From NCBI GenBank assembly GCA_013176395.1, contig JABMLP010000011.1, forward strand, positions 124,001-188,000: 64,000 nt of DNA, given 5' to 3'. The notes beneath the pieces were generated by a model. That model had not been told where the DNA came from. It did no database searches and was given only the letters and a program-made list of their open reading frames with translations. Of this stretch, positions 44,281-54,456 are shown piece after piece. Positions within the stretch are counted from its first letter, which is position 1. Each line of letters starts with the position of its first letter. The position numbers and the translations under genes were made by a program. Origin of the DNA: Venturia oleaginea. Its lineage: Eukaryota; Ascomycota; Dothideomycetes; Venturiales; Venturiaceae.

Positions 44281-44644
44281 ATGTTTAAGAACGCGAAGCT
44301 CAAAGAAAAGGATCGGCGACAGCTCTACGAAATTCACGAATCCAAAATTCGAACCGCGGCCCAGTGGGCTCAAGAAGTCAGAGATGGAGCCGAAGATGCT
44401 GGTCGCGGGGCTCACGAAGCTCAAGCCGCAGGTACCATAGGCAAGGGGCTTCGCTCGTTAAACAGCGCAAGTAATGAACAATTTTGCAGATTTAATAGCA
44501 AATCTTTTCCATGCAGCCCAAGTCACAGCTGAGTGCGCCCAAGTCCTAGCTGAAGTCGCCCGCAATGACCCTTTTTTGCTTCAGGTGCGCAGCCATCTGG
44601 GGCAGTGGTCATTACCGGGTCGATACCGTAGCTCACCCCGGTGA
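44281..44644 (+). CDS. small helical protein in the tandem cluster
   Basis: Exons 44281-44431 and 44490-44644 (about 101 aa), intron 58 nt (GTACCA..CAG). It is almost entirely predicted helical and charged: MFKNAKLKEKDRRQLYEIHE, AAQWAQEVRDGAEDAGRGAH and IANLFHAAQVTAECAQVLAE. Removing the intron extends one frame with coherent Ala-rich helix, which supports it. The end overlaps by 80 nt with another ORF starting at ATG 44565. This could be the variable N-terminal part of a longer family member, if the CAG/GTGCGC site at 44583 is a donor. No known family. Confidence 0.4.
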
Positions 44645-44876
44645 ACTCTGCTTTCAGTTGATCATTAGGCGGATTCCTCGTGTGCCAGGCACTATACGGG
44701 AGCGGCAACGGACAGGAAAATGGCCAGAAGGCCACTGTGTCAGCGGTTACTCTGAGGTGTTGATGGGGACCAGAAAATGGGGTAGACTCGAACAGGTCTA
44801 TGGAGAGCTCAATATCATGCTTGAGTCATTGCATCCATCGACTTTGGCTTCGATAGGATATTGGAGGTACTCTTGA
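44565..44876 (+). CDS. small-protein family member B (diverged)
   Basis: A 103-codon ORF. It opens with RCAAIWGSGHYRVD, matching the C..[IL]W[AG] opening of the family core seen at 45198, 46135 and 47560, and closes with KWGRLEQVYGELNIMLESL, placed like the terminal helix in the others. In between is an insert of about 25 residues (RRIPRVPGTIRERQRTGKW) not seen in the other copies. It may be a real gene, a fused remnant, or an exon of the 44281 gene. Alignment is by eye. Confidence 0.3.
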   Translation: MTLFCFRCAAIWGSGHYRVDTVAHPGELCFQLIIRRIPRVPGTIRERQRTGKWPEGHCVSGYSEVLMGTRKWGRLEQVYGELNIMLESLHPSTLASIGYWRYS

Positions 44877-45197
44877 TGCTGCAGAAGGTGCTTTGTGAAA
44901 GAGAGGCTTTGATTGTTGGCATTGTTCAAGGACATACTTTCAGGTTCTTGAGCAGGGGTAGGTTTGAACTTTTGGACAATTTGGATTTCAAAGTTTGAGA
45001 TCACGGTGTTGAAATTTTCCTTCACTGTTCTGTCGCGCCATCTCTTGTCGTCTTTCCTTCTCACTCCCTTGAACATTCGTTCAACATGAGCAATGCTAAA
45101 CATAAACAAGATATTCAGAGTCATATAGAGAGCTCATAGCTAGGCTGTACTCCTGCTCCAATTCCAATCTTCTTTTTCCCAACAACTGCAAACTAAA

Positions 45198-45476
45198 ATG
45201 TCCCCAAACATGTTTGACACCCTCTCCAAACCAACCGAAGCCAACTACGACGAACGAAACCTCCGCATGTCCAAAAATTGCGGGATCCTCTGGGGCACCC
45301 AATGCCAATTCGACTTCGGACTCGAGGAAGACCGCAACGGAAAGTATGTCATCTATATTCGACGTACTTATAATGGACACGGCGGAGAAATGTTGCTTCT
45401 CAGCGGTGTTCATGAAGATGATTAGAGTGCTTGGGAAGAAGTTAATAAGAAATCAATTGAGATGACGAAGTTTTGA
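45198..45476 (+). pseudogene. small-protein family member C (in-frame TAG)
   Basis: From ATG 45198 the frame gives SPNMFDTLSKPTEANYDERN, the core NCGILWGTQCQFDFGLEEDR, then KYVIYIRRTYNGHGGEML and SGVHEDD before TAG at 45423-45425. The same frame continues with SAWEEVNKKSIEMTKF to TGA at 45474-45476. The segment after the stop is the expected EAW-type helix of the family, so the TAG interrupts an otherwise complete copy. Base changes needed: one. Upstream leader (CTAAAATG) is typical of a fungal start. Confidence 0.5.
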
Positions 45477-46134
45477 AAATAAGGCTGCAGAAGATCGGAT
45501 GCGAGCTAAACAGATGGTGGTAAAGAAGGATATGGAGGAGAAGTGGCCAGTGCTAGGTGCGGCACCAGCGAGAGATAGTCGAGGAACGGCCGGTTGGAGG
45601 CCAAGCAGAAGGAGAAAGATCGGCAGAATCAATAAGAGCCGGTGTTTACATAAGGACAAAAACGAGGCGAAGGTTGACAACGAGTTGCTAGGAGTCAACC
45701 GGAGTTTGTGTATGGTAACAACCTCAACAATCATGGACGGATGTGCCGACTTGGAAGGGACAACAGAATAGCAAGTAAGGAGCAAAAGAAGCATCAAGCG
45801 GTGGCCATAAAACTTGCTCTCCAATAAATTTGCCCCAACATCCTTTCTATTATATCGCCATCAGCCCAGAGCTACCAAGAAGTATACTTACCCAGCACAA
45901 TTCATTGTGTGACATGTCGATCGATTCACCAGCAACCCATCATACCCACGTGTAATGTGATGTGATAACGTCACGAGCCAGTGTGTTGATAGATCTCGAG
46001 CAAGCATAAGAAGCCCTCGTCACGGTCGAAGCTTTCTTCTTCACAAAATCCCATTGTTTCCACTTCGGCGAACTTACCAAAAACTTTAAATCTCATTTCC
46101 AATCCCAGTCTATAGCTCCTTCAACCCTTCCATA
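45477..46134. other. intergenic inside the tandem cluster
   Basis: A Lys/Arg-rich frame from about 45481 to 45771 (KAAEDRMRAKQMVVKKDMEE) may be the charged C-terminal tail of copy C in a shifted frame. The remainder is the upstream region of the intact copy at 46135. Confidence 0.35.
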
Positions 46135-46518
46135 ATGTCTTCATCCAACCAAACCAAAAAGAGCGACAACAAGGTTGCCGAGAAGAAAAATTCCAAGAAA
46201 GACGATACATGGAAAGACTCTGGCAAGAATAAGACCCCAAAGGCCAAAACCGCTGAAAAAATCCAAGAACAACGCGTCGAGAACATCCTCACACATTGTC
46301 GACGTATCTGGGCACCCCACGCCGACTTCGACCTCGAATGCAAATGGGTTGATCTTGACTTCGTCTCGGGATGGTCCGTCGAAATCCGAAAGCAATACGG
46401 CGATGCTGTGCACATCAAAGAGTTCTGGACGATACCAAAGGAGATAGAGGAGGAGGCTTGGATGACCATGGATGAAATTCTCAATGAGAAAGTGATAAGA
46501 GGGTCGATACATTTCTGA
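46135..46518 (+). CDS. small-protein family member D (intact copy)
   Basis: An uninterrupted ORF of 127 aa from ATG 46135, with a typical start context after a CT-rich leader. Residues 1-50 are Lys/Ser/Asp-rich and disordered-looking. The core covers residues ~55-120: ENILTHCRRIWAPHADFDLE, GWSVEIRKQYGDAVHIKEFW and EEEAWMTMDEILNEKV, with alternating hydrophobics suggesting two or three beta strands followed by a helix. There is no signal peptide or TM segment. Not recognised. The beta-beta-alpha order recalls double-stranded-RNA-binding-like folds, which is speculation. It is the only copy in the cluster with no break, and defines the family. Confidence 0.6.
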   Translation: MSSSNQTKKSDNKVAEKKNSKKDDTWKDSGKNKTPKAKTAEKIQEQRVENILTHCRRIWAPHADFDLECKWVDLDFVSGWSVEIRKQYGDAVHIKEFWTIPKEIEEEAWMTMDEILNEKVIRGSIHF

Positions 46519-46877
46519 GGTGCGTAAGCTAAGTTTTGGGATAGGTCTGAAAATGAGGGAGTGGAGTGTTGAAAGGGAAGGGATAAGGGTAGTGGAATTG
46601 GAACACGGATTTTTTTGCTATTCGTCGCGACACTTCCTAGCATCTTACTATTAATCAGACACAGAAAGATAGCCAGACCGGGGAGACTTACATTCAAGAA
46701 GAAGCTGAGAATTGTTCCATAAATCAATCACTTCCTCGATTTCCACTACCCATCAGTTCAACACCATATACAAAGAAACTCAACACAGAAATTTAAAATA
46801 TAACTTACATTGCCTACAAAATCTCTCATCTTTTCCTTTCTCACCGCCATCAACTCATCTTGAACAAATTATCCAAA

Positions 46878-47278
46878 ATGTCAATCACACTATCCGAATC
46901 ACAAATCTCCCACATCTCACCAACGCTGACAAAGTCTTCGGCACCCTCCACTCGTACAACCTCGACTGCAAAGTTACCTCCCACAGCCAATTTACATGCA
47001 TTCTATCGCTATCCGATGGTACAGAATTAGTCCATACCCGTCCATTCAGCACAGCCCAGGAAGCATGGGATGGCATCGACACAGCCCTGCAGACAGAAGT
47101 AGATCTCTTATCCAGGCGTGTAGGGATCGGATACTTACGAATTGCCAAACCGCTTGGGGGAAGGATGGTAGCTATGCTATTGATTGTAGAAAAGATGAGG
47201 GAAGCGGGCAGTGGAAAGCTACGGATGATGAGGCTTGGAGGGGGTTGTTGTTGTTGTTGTTGTTGTTGGAAGATATGA
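46878..47278 (+). pseudogene. small-protein family member E (frameshifted, two repeats)
   Basis: The natural start ATG at 46878 follows the same leader as copies C and D, but its frame ends after 50 codons. The family core lies in another frame: HLTNADKVFGTLHSYNLDCK, SQFTCILSLSDGTELVHTRP and FSTAQEAWDGIDTALQTEV. A second core-like stretch lies about 50 codons on in a third frame: RILTNCQTAWGKDGSYAIDC, GSGQWKATDDEAWRGLL, where a TTG microsatellite extends a Leu run. So two repeats and two frame changes. It is best read as a decayed tandem-repeat copy. Confidence 0.45.
47244..47268. repeat. TTG trinucleotide microsatellite in copy E
   Basis: Eight TTG units. Depending on frame it encodes Leu or Cys runs. 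It sits directly after the EAWRG motif and so lies in the terminal helix of the second core-like repeat. Confidence 0.85.
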
Positions 47279-47501
47279 TGAGGATGGAGGCTATGATGCC
47301 GGTGGGTGCGGCGTTTCCGGGTGGGTAGATTTGGTTGTGCGGTTTGGGGTGTGTTGAGGCGTTTCCGGGTGGTGAGTAAAGTTAGTCGTGATGAACAAAA
47401 AAATCATTATAAAAAACAAAAATGGCATTCAGACTTACCTTCCCACACAATTCCCCCTCCACTCCAATACCGCGCCCATAAAAACATCACTTAATCCGAA
47501 C

Positions 47502-47904
47502 CCACCATAAACACGTACAGACCACCCTCCGAACAACTCACAAGCATACGCACAAGTGTAAGAACACTCTGGGGCGGTCATCAGATCCATAGCCTCGAGA
47601 TAAAATAAGACTTCAAGACGAAAGAATTCATGGCATCGATAACGAGGGTGTGCTTGACAGTAAGTCGTAAAATCAGACAGTTTCAGGTGAGGCAGCGGAA
47701 GAGGCATGCGATGCTTTGGACAAGTGGCTGAAGAAGGAGGTGGCGAGGAAGGAAAAAGAGAGGAGAGAGGCCTTGGATGGAGAGGGAGAAGAAGGAAGCC
47801 CTGGAGAAGGAGAGAAGAGGGAAGCGTCAGAAAAAGAGAAGAACAGGGAAGATTTGGCCCAAAAAAATGGTCGCGCATGGAAGAGTGATAATTGCCTAGC
47901 ATGA
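47502..47904 (+). pseudogene. small-protein family member F (degenerate)
   Basis: Plus-strand frames give SEQLTSIRTSVRTLWGGHQI and HSLEI, which align by eye with EQRVENILTHCRRIWAPHAD of copy D. A frame change leads into IRLQDERIHGIDNEGVLDSK, then a stop, then GEAAEEACDALDKWLKKEVA with a long Glu/Lys/Arg-rich tail to 47904. At least one frameshift and two stops separate these blocks. Order and spacing of the blocks match the other copies, so this is a broken sixth copy. Confidence 0.4.
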
Positions 47905-48332
47905 GTGGAGTACACGATGACAAGATCTCTCAAAAGTCAGCATATGATTGATAGGCACATGGTTCCACAGGATTGACGTACCGAGAAATCAAACGATCCT
48001 TGGCTTGGCAAATACAAAATCAGTCCTAAATTTCGCCACCGAGATATTATACTGCTTGATTGCGGATGTTTTTAGCCCACAAAGTCGCAAGCAAATAAAC
48101 AAGAGAGACCATCCCATAATGTCATTACTCCTCGCTAAAAAGCATACCCTGCAGTCCATGTCCGCCATTCAAGGTACCTCCTCCACCAATAGAATACCAG
48201 ATATAAATTATCCTTATATCCAAGCGAAGAAAAGACAACTAATATGATGTGTACTCGACCTGTCAATCAATCCAAATGAAACTTCAATCGACCCCTCCTC
48301 GAAAGAGCCGATGTATCAATCCGAATATGTTC

Positions 48333-49639
48333 TTATGCCTTCTTAAATTCAGTGAGGGATACCGTGCTATCGAAATGATTCTTATGCGCTTCCATTGTCT
48401 ATTCCTATTGTTGATATTAGCGAACCGACAATTAATACTGAGGCGACAAACATACCTTCTTATGAGCAGCTTTGTGCGCGCCAAGTTCTCCAGTTGGCAA
48501 GTTGATCTTCCAGCCACTGGTTAAAGCCAAGACCGTGAACAGTAGATACCAGTTGGGAATCGAAGAGGCAAGCAGAAAGCCACCACCAACACGATCCCAA
48601 ATCATGGCCGTTTCTTCATGTTCTTCCCTCAATTTCATCATATCCTTGGTAACCTTGATTTTACCAACGTTCGACGAAACAGCCATGTATGCCTCAGACT
48701 TGTAGAAGCTAGCGACTCCGGTGCAGACGCAAGTAATAGAAACACAACCAAAAATGAAGATCATGAAAACATTGGTTCGTAGTGCCACTAGGAAGAAAAC
48801 AACGAACATGCAAGCCCAGCACATATTGTAAATACCAAGAGCATTTTGGAACTCCGCAATACCCTTGGCTTGGTCGTAGGCCTGGACTGTTCCGACGGGG
48901 GCGGTGGGAGACATGGGTATTTTGTAAAGTTGGCCGTAGTGTTCGACGAGTCCGAAAGCTGGGGTGAAAAAGACGCCTATGGACATGAAGTAGCCACCTA
49001 GTGTACCAAATATGGTATAGGCGAAGGTGTTGCCGATAAGGAGCTCAAAGATACAAACGATCAGGTTGAGCATACCTGCTACGAACCAGCTATGTCGGGG
49101 GTTAGCTGGTAGCTGGAATTGAGAAATAGCGCTTGTACATACAAACAGCCGACTAGAATGTTTAATTCCTTGACGCCGCGAACGTTCATGAGTATAAGTG
49201 ACATGAAGGTGTTGGTGATGCCGAAAGCTGCCAGTGCGCTGTGTAAGGAATGAGCATAGAATCAAAATTTCCAAACCATCGGGTCTTCTTATAGAGGCGT
49301 GGGGTTCCCCATCTTGGACAGAAAGTCCTTGCTGGGGTTCGTGTTGTTGTCGAAGGATTGGGCCTCATAATCACCAGCATTGAAAGTCCTCAGCTTCCGA
49401 ATTAGGTTCATCTCTGCCTCCGTTGGCGCTTCGTCCATGGTCCTGGCATGGCTGACATTGCTTGCGAAGCTGCCAGACGTCTTAGGGAGGTCTCGTTCCA
49501 TGATATGGTCGTGTATGCTGGCTACATGCATATGCGGCTTGCCCATTTCGTAGTGGTTAGCTTGAGGGTTAGGAGCAAAATGATCGAAGGAGGTCCTAGT
49601 AGGGTTGTGATCTGAACGATAGTTGCGGTTGGAGTCCAT
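48333..49639 (-). CDS. GPR1/FUN34/YaaH family transporter (acetate/ammonium type) with lost donor site
   Basis: Four exons on minus: 49639-49293, 49238-49143, 49089-48456 and 48398-48333, giving 380 aa if all introns are removed. The signature motif is NPTPL|ALAAF, split by intron 1, where NPAPLGL is usual. Multiple TM helices follow: FVAGMLNLIVCIFELLIGNT, FGTLGGYFMSIGVFFTPAFG, MCWACMFVVFFLVALRTN and FIFGCVSITCVCTGVASFY, with the tail HFDSTVSLTEFKKA. The family transports acetate or related monocarboxylates at the plasma membrane. Intron 1 (49292-49239) starts with AT, not GT (ATAAGA..CAG). Unspliced, it hits TAA at once. Other introns are consensus. The gene is therefore either non-functional or uses a rare non-canonical donor. 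Confidence 0.8.
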
Positions 49640-50927
49640 AATGAGTGAAGAACTGCAACCGGATTTTGTTGGATAGGTGAGGAGTAAGACATCGCATACG
49701 AGTAATACCACGAAGGCGGTCGCTCGCTCTACCTTGCAATGGACAGGGGCGCTATGATTATGGAACTGCTGGTATGGGTAGTGGAGTAGCCTGGGGGTGT
49801 GGGGTCCTGAAATAAGACTTGCTATATTTGAGGTGCGCTAGTGCCGATTACGGTAATTTTGTATATCGGTGTACTGTACTACATGTCACCTGGAAGCGGG
49901 AGGACGGTGGAGAGGATTGCTCGTAATACCGACACCCTTGGAAAAGCTGAGCCGCATCCAACTTGACCACTAGGAGAAGAGTTTTATCCTTCGTTGAAAC
50001 TGGACAGGCCAGGAGAAATGCCTGTTTCGAATCATGCTGGCAAGTTTAGATCCAATGTTCCGCCCTGTCAATTCTCCAGATCCAGCATTCTCGGTGTGAG
50101 CGCTCAGTCAATGGGCATGCATAGATCTTAACATCATCGGACGATCCTCATTATGCCTACTATAGTATGAAGCAATATCGGCAGAACGTACCCGAGACCA
50201 GCCTATTCCCTGGTCCCGGACAAAATCATTGGCAGCATCATTGAAGCTTGGCTTTTATAGCGGAAAGCAAAAGCCGAGGAGATGTTGTTGATCCTAGAGT
50301 TCGTGATCGTAGCTTGATTCGGGCCGTTCACAAGAGGTCGCAATTGGCGGAAGCATGGGGAGAATGTTTTGAATTGAGATTATAGTAAGGCGTGACCGAG
50401 GTCATCCACACCGACGGAGTGGCATCACCTTTGCCGCAGCTCACATTGATGGAGTACGCGCTGAGTGGGTAGAGCTTGAGTGGATAGAGCTTGAGCGGAG
50501 GAGGTTGCTGATGGATTGGTGGTAAAGAAATCCCCGGATCAGCGATGTTGGAGCCCCATTTTTGATGGCCTTAGGCTCAGTTTCCCTCCCCACCTATCGA
50601 TACGACAAATACATCAATACGATAAATATCAATACGATAAATATCAATACGATAAATATCAATACGATAAATATCAATACGATACCGATACATCAATCGA
50701 ACATTAAAGGAAGGCCAGCAATGTGCATCAGGCATCAGCGACCCACTCCATGTCAGTCTGGCAGCAACGTCAGACTGTGACCACAAAAGGAAACCATTAC
50801 GAGCTTTAAGACAGCATATCACTAGAGTACGAAGAGCAATGAAAACAGCGTGGCAAGGCTGGGTACCTATAACATTGCTAAGCTCCCACCACGGATACCG
50901 CCATACGAGCTCCCAATTTACGCCGTC
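49640..50927. other. intergenic with a 15-bp satellite
   Basis: No supported gene. ORFs at 50516-50822 on both strands are produced by the tandem repeat at 50616-50690 (periodic translation). The rest is the upstream region of the transporter and the 3' flank of the catalase-like pseudogene. Confidence 0.5.
50616..50690. repeat. 15-bp tandem repeat AATACGATAAATATC
   Basis: Four perfect 15-bp units (50616, 50631, 50646, 50661) and a partial fifth with a changed end. The unit length is a multiple of three, so ORFs through it show a five-residue period; no gene is implied. Confidence 0.9.
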
Positions 50928-52221
50928 TTACGCCGTCGCCTCAAACGTGCTAGTAGCTGAATGATGCGGCAGGATCATCTGTGGAGCCGCAATAAGCGCC
51001 GGAACATCAATATAATCCTTATACCCATTCACTCTCAGTCGCAGATTTCGGCTTTCGGCGTACACGACTTTCCTCATCCTGTTGGTGCTGCCCAGGGGCT
51101 GATGCTCCTTCAGGCCATGCTAGCTGCTCACCGTGATTCTGCCGTCCTATCAAGTCCTAAACTCATGAAGCCAACTATCTTGGGATTCGGATTCGAATTC
51201 GAGGGTGGCGATTTGTTCCATGGGGTACTTCTTCTCACCCCATTCGATGTTGATGTCATCGACCGGTTGCTCTTCGAGGTTCTGGAGCAATTGCGCGCAA
51301 AAGCTGTAGGTGACCTTGTTCTTCATATGGAAGTTGCAGACTTCCTGCGAGATGATGTTGATAGGATCGTCCCCTTTGATGGAAGTCTTGTCGAGTTTCT
51401 TCTGCTCTTCGCCTTAGGGAAAGACTCCATACTTCGCAACGTAGTCGCCGTGGCGATAGGCCGACTGTGACCACTCAGGCATCGCCACCATATGCTGCCG
51501 TGGCAAGTTACCGCCCATGGTTGTTACATCGGCATCAACTCGTTTTGATTGCTCATCTGCAAAGGTTGGCAGGTCGTTCCAGTTCCTCTCAAGCGAGTCC
51601 GCAATCTTTTATGTGGTCTTTGGGTCGCGAAGTTCGAGGACGGGGTAGTTATTGAAGGTCCAGTCCTGTGTCCTTTTGTCCTCTCCCTGCAGATGCGTTA
51701 GCTCGGTTCTCACAACTTGGACACTCGTGCAACATACCCAGATCTTCTCGCCCTCAACGCCAAAGATCTTCATGCCAATTCCACGTGGTGCTGGCACATT
51801 GTTGGGAACGAGCTTGGGCGTAAGGGAAGAGTAACGCATGATGACATCGTAGCTTCCAGGCCTCTTGAACATGCCTTGAGCAAGGTGTGGTGGTAACTCT
51901 GGCACGATGAATTTTCCCATCACGCACTACAATCCGATATGAGCAGACGCAAAATTGTACCTAAGATTGAACTTACGCCTTGGGTCTTGAGGTGTGTCCC
52001 TCGCAAGCAGTGGTGATGCTCGTTGAAATTCATCATTTGAAAGCGATTGAATTGGTCAGAGACTGCCTTGAATTTTTCCTGCTCATTTTCTGGAATGACT
52101 TCGACGCCTTTGGCATTCCATCTGATGTACTCTCCTGGAGCTGGCTTTCCCTCACCATTTGAATTGACGGTGCCATTTGCTCTTACGCGGTATGGATATT
52201 ATGTGGAACTGGGCAGGACAT
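50928..52221 (-). pseudogene. catalase-like heme protein pseudogene (five nonsense codons)
   Basis: Recognisable over full length on minus from ATG 52221 to TAA 50928. Blocks: YIRWNAKGVEVIPENEQEKF, FNEHHHCLRGTHLKTQG, FIVPELPPHLAQGMFKRPGS, APRGIGMKIFGVEGEKIW, then after a consensus intron QDWTFNNYPVLELRDPKTT. These fit the small catalase-like/SrpA-related family of fungi. Downstream the same frame has TAA after DPKTT, TAA at FP|GEEQKK, and TGA, TAG and TAG after HEFRT and VSS where Trp is expected. A 2-base shift follows the eighth codon. The rest (HGLKEHQPLG, RKVVYAESRNL) is still readable. All five stops can arise from CAA or TGG by C:G to T:A change. No functional protein is expected. Confidence 0.7.
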
Positions 52222-53311
52222 GTTGATGGTATGTTAAAGAAAATTTGACGTTGGTATACGATGGTAAGTGCATTCAAAGTCTTTCTGAAGAGTCGCGCCT
52301 CTAATATCTGCGAAATTAGTTTCCATCTCGCCGACAGAGGGTCGAGGGAGCTATCGCAGCTTTAAAAGCTACATCCAATAATATCACCACAATCGTTCTT
52401 CTAGGACGAGAGGTGCGGGGAGTCTGGAGGGGCAGCGATCTCGAGCTAACTAGTGCATCAATTGCACCACCTCGGATTTGTCAAATTGGCAGATCTGGAT
52501 GTAAGATGACTACATTACAGATTCACAAGCGCCTAAACGTTCAAAAATAGGGGCTGGGATCTACTCCACAGCAGACGCCGTTTGACCATCGGAAATCGGT
52601 TGCGGGGAAAGCTCCTTGCTGCATCGGAATAGACGACCTTCTGGATGATGGCAATCGGCCCGGTTTACGACTTTCTATTCTTCACAAGATACTTCGTACT
52701 TCCATAGCACTCAGCTTAATTTCATCGGGGCGAGATCATTCATAAATGGCCAGGTTGGCGTTCTTTTTATAAAAGGAAGAACCCTTGATCTTTGAGGCTT
52801 TCAAGAACAGATTATGATCCTAGAAGACCTATGTGGTTGAAATGATGATCTTTACCTCCGTATTGCAACGAAGTGAAGATGTCTGAAATTTTATCTTATT
52901 TTCATCGTTTCGGCTTAGAGCTGTTCAAGTATTAAGCACCATCCGGATAGCTTGTAACATTCCTAAAATTCGATTCCATTAGACCACATGCCATACACCA
53001 GGGACCAGTGAGCATTTGATCTCAGATTGTCAATCTTAAGCAGGTAACGATATTTATACTCATCCAACCGCTCAAAATCTACAGTGCGGAACAATAACAC
53101 CTGCCTCCATTCCGCAAAACCCAACGCCGTAACTTTCATGATGTTGTTGCAGAGGGTGGATTGGCTACTTTTGCGTGTCAGCTCTCACATAAGGCAAGGG
53201 TCTGGCAGGGTTGTTTCTGGGGAAAAAAGAAAAGCAGCATTGAGCTTGTCCGCTTGTTTTACATGCCGAGGCTGGTAAGATGTTACGATCCTAGTGAGCC
53301 ATTTTTCTTGT
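52222..53311. other. intergenic, nothing recognised
   Basis: Short ORFs only (for example 53084-53278 plus). The AT-rich stretch 52700-52960 is unremarkable. It is the upstream flank of the catalase-like pseudogene and the 3' flank of the amidohydrolase. Confidence 0.45.
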
Positions 53312-54456
53312 CTAATCACCACCTAACCGCAAAACCCGAATTGCGTTTCCACCAAGCACGGCGTCAGCTGTCGCTTTATCTGGTCCGAAGGCTTTTGAGA
53401 TGGCGTCGTAGTTTGTCGTCACGCTTGCCCATTCTTTGGCCTCTGAAGCTAAAGGCGGGAAGAATGGATGATCCGTTCCTATCGTACTGTCAGCAAGTCT
53501 CTCACGAACGGCAAAGGACGAAAAACCGTACCAAACATGACCCTATCCCCACCACTCGCCTCAATCGCAGCTTTCAAGCCGACCTCAGAGTAGATGACAG
53601 CATCGAGATATACATTCTTCTTCAGAATATCCCACAAATCTCTCCGTCCCTCTTTCGCAAAATGATTGTCATGGCCTACACAGCTCTCGATCCTTCCAGC
53701 CAAGAACGGAAGCGTACCTCCGGAATGTGCGAGCAAGACTTGAAGTTCAGAGAATCTGTCGAAAATGCCTGACAAATACATCCTCGTGATGGCAATTGTT
53801 GTCTCTAAAGGAAACCCCAGAGCAAGAGAAAGCACGTGTCCGTAATCTCCACCACGAGGACCGTAGACGGATGAAGGAAGGCCGTAATGCGGATGTAGGA
53901 ATATTGGCAGTTTTCCTTTCTCCAGGGCCTCATACAAAGGTGAGAGCTTAGGATCATCGAGGCCTTCTCCCAATCCATTCGTACTCAAAATAACACCCCT
54001 GCAAAATTTCGATTTTGCCAACCGTTGAATCTCCTTGACAACCTCAGGAATCATACCCGAAAGTGGTAACGTGGCAAAATAATACAACCTCCCCGGATAC
54101 TTCAAGCATAGCGCGTTAATCTCCTCATTAACACTCTCAGCAGTCTCCGCGGCAACACTCGGTCCCACAAAATCAAGCCATGGATTTGCTAGAGAAATGA
54201 CGGAGGTATCGATATTGTGTAAGTCCATGAACGCGATCTTTTCGGAGATCTCCCAGTACTCTGGACCGATTGGACGACCTCGAGATGTCGAAGGTGTTTC
54301 TGGTGAATCTTCTCCGGGCAAGATGATTAGACGACTGTTCTCTGATGCTTCGGGATAGTTGGCTATGTATGGGATGGATTTTGAGGCAGCTCGTGATCGG
54401 AGGAGAGAGATGTACGACGGTGGGTAAATATGCGTATGTACGTCTATAGTTGGCAT
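53312..54456 (-). CDS. ACMSD-like amidohydrolase (amidohydrolase 2 family)
   Basis: Exons 54456-53532 and 53478-53312 on minus (363 aa), intron 53 nt (GTACGG..TAG), phase correct. Start chosen at MPTIDVHTHIYPPSY because the family begins with the metal-binding HxH; the open frame extends upstream to 54696 without similarity. Metal and catalytic sites: DVHTHIYPP (two His), FLHPHYGLP (His), LAHSGGTLPF (His) and MFGTDHPFFP (Asp after splicing). Close families are 2-amino-3-carboxymuconate semialdehyde decarboxylase and related non-hydrolytic decarboxylases such as orsellinate or salicylate-type enzymes. Exact substrate is unknown; aromatic acid decarboxylation is likely. It is divergent from a 2OG oxygenase 460 bp away. 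Confidence 0.85.

Noticed and set aside
47435..47923. Minus-strand ORF of 162 codons with GGWSVRVYGGFGLSDVF, tempting as a reversed family member
   Set aside because: Its first half is a Leu/Pro/Ser run that mirrors the Glu/Lys-rich tail on the plus strand, and the plus-strand blocks match the family in order and spacing better.
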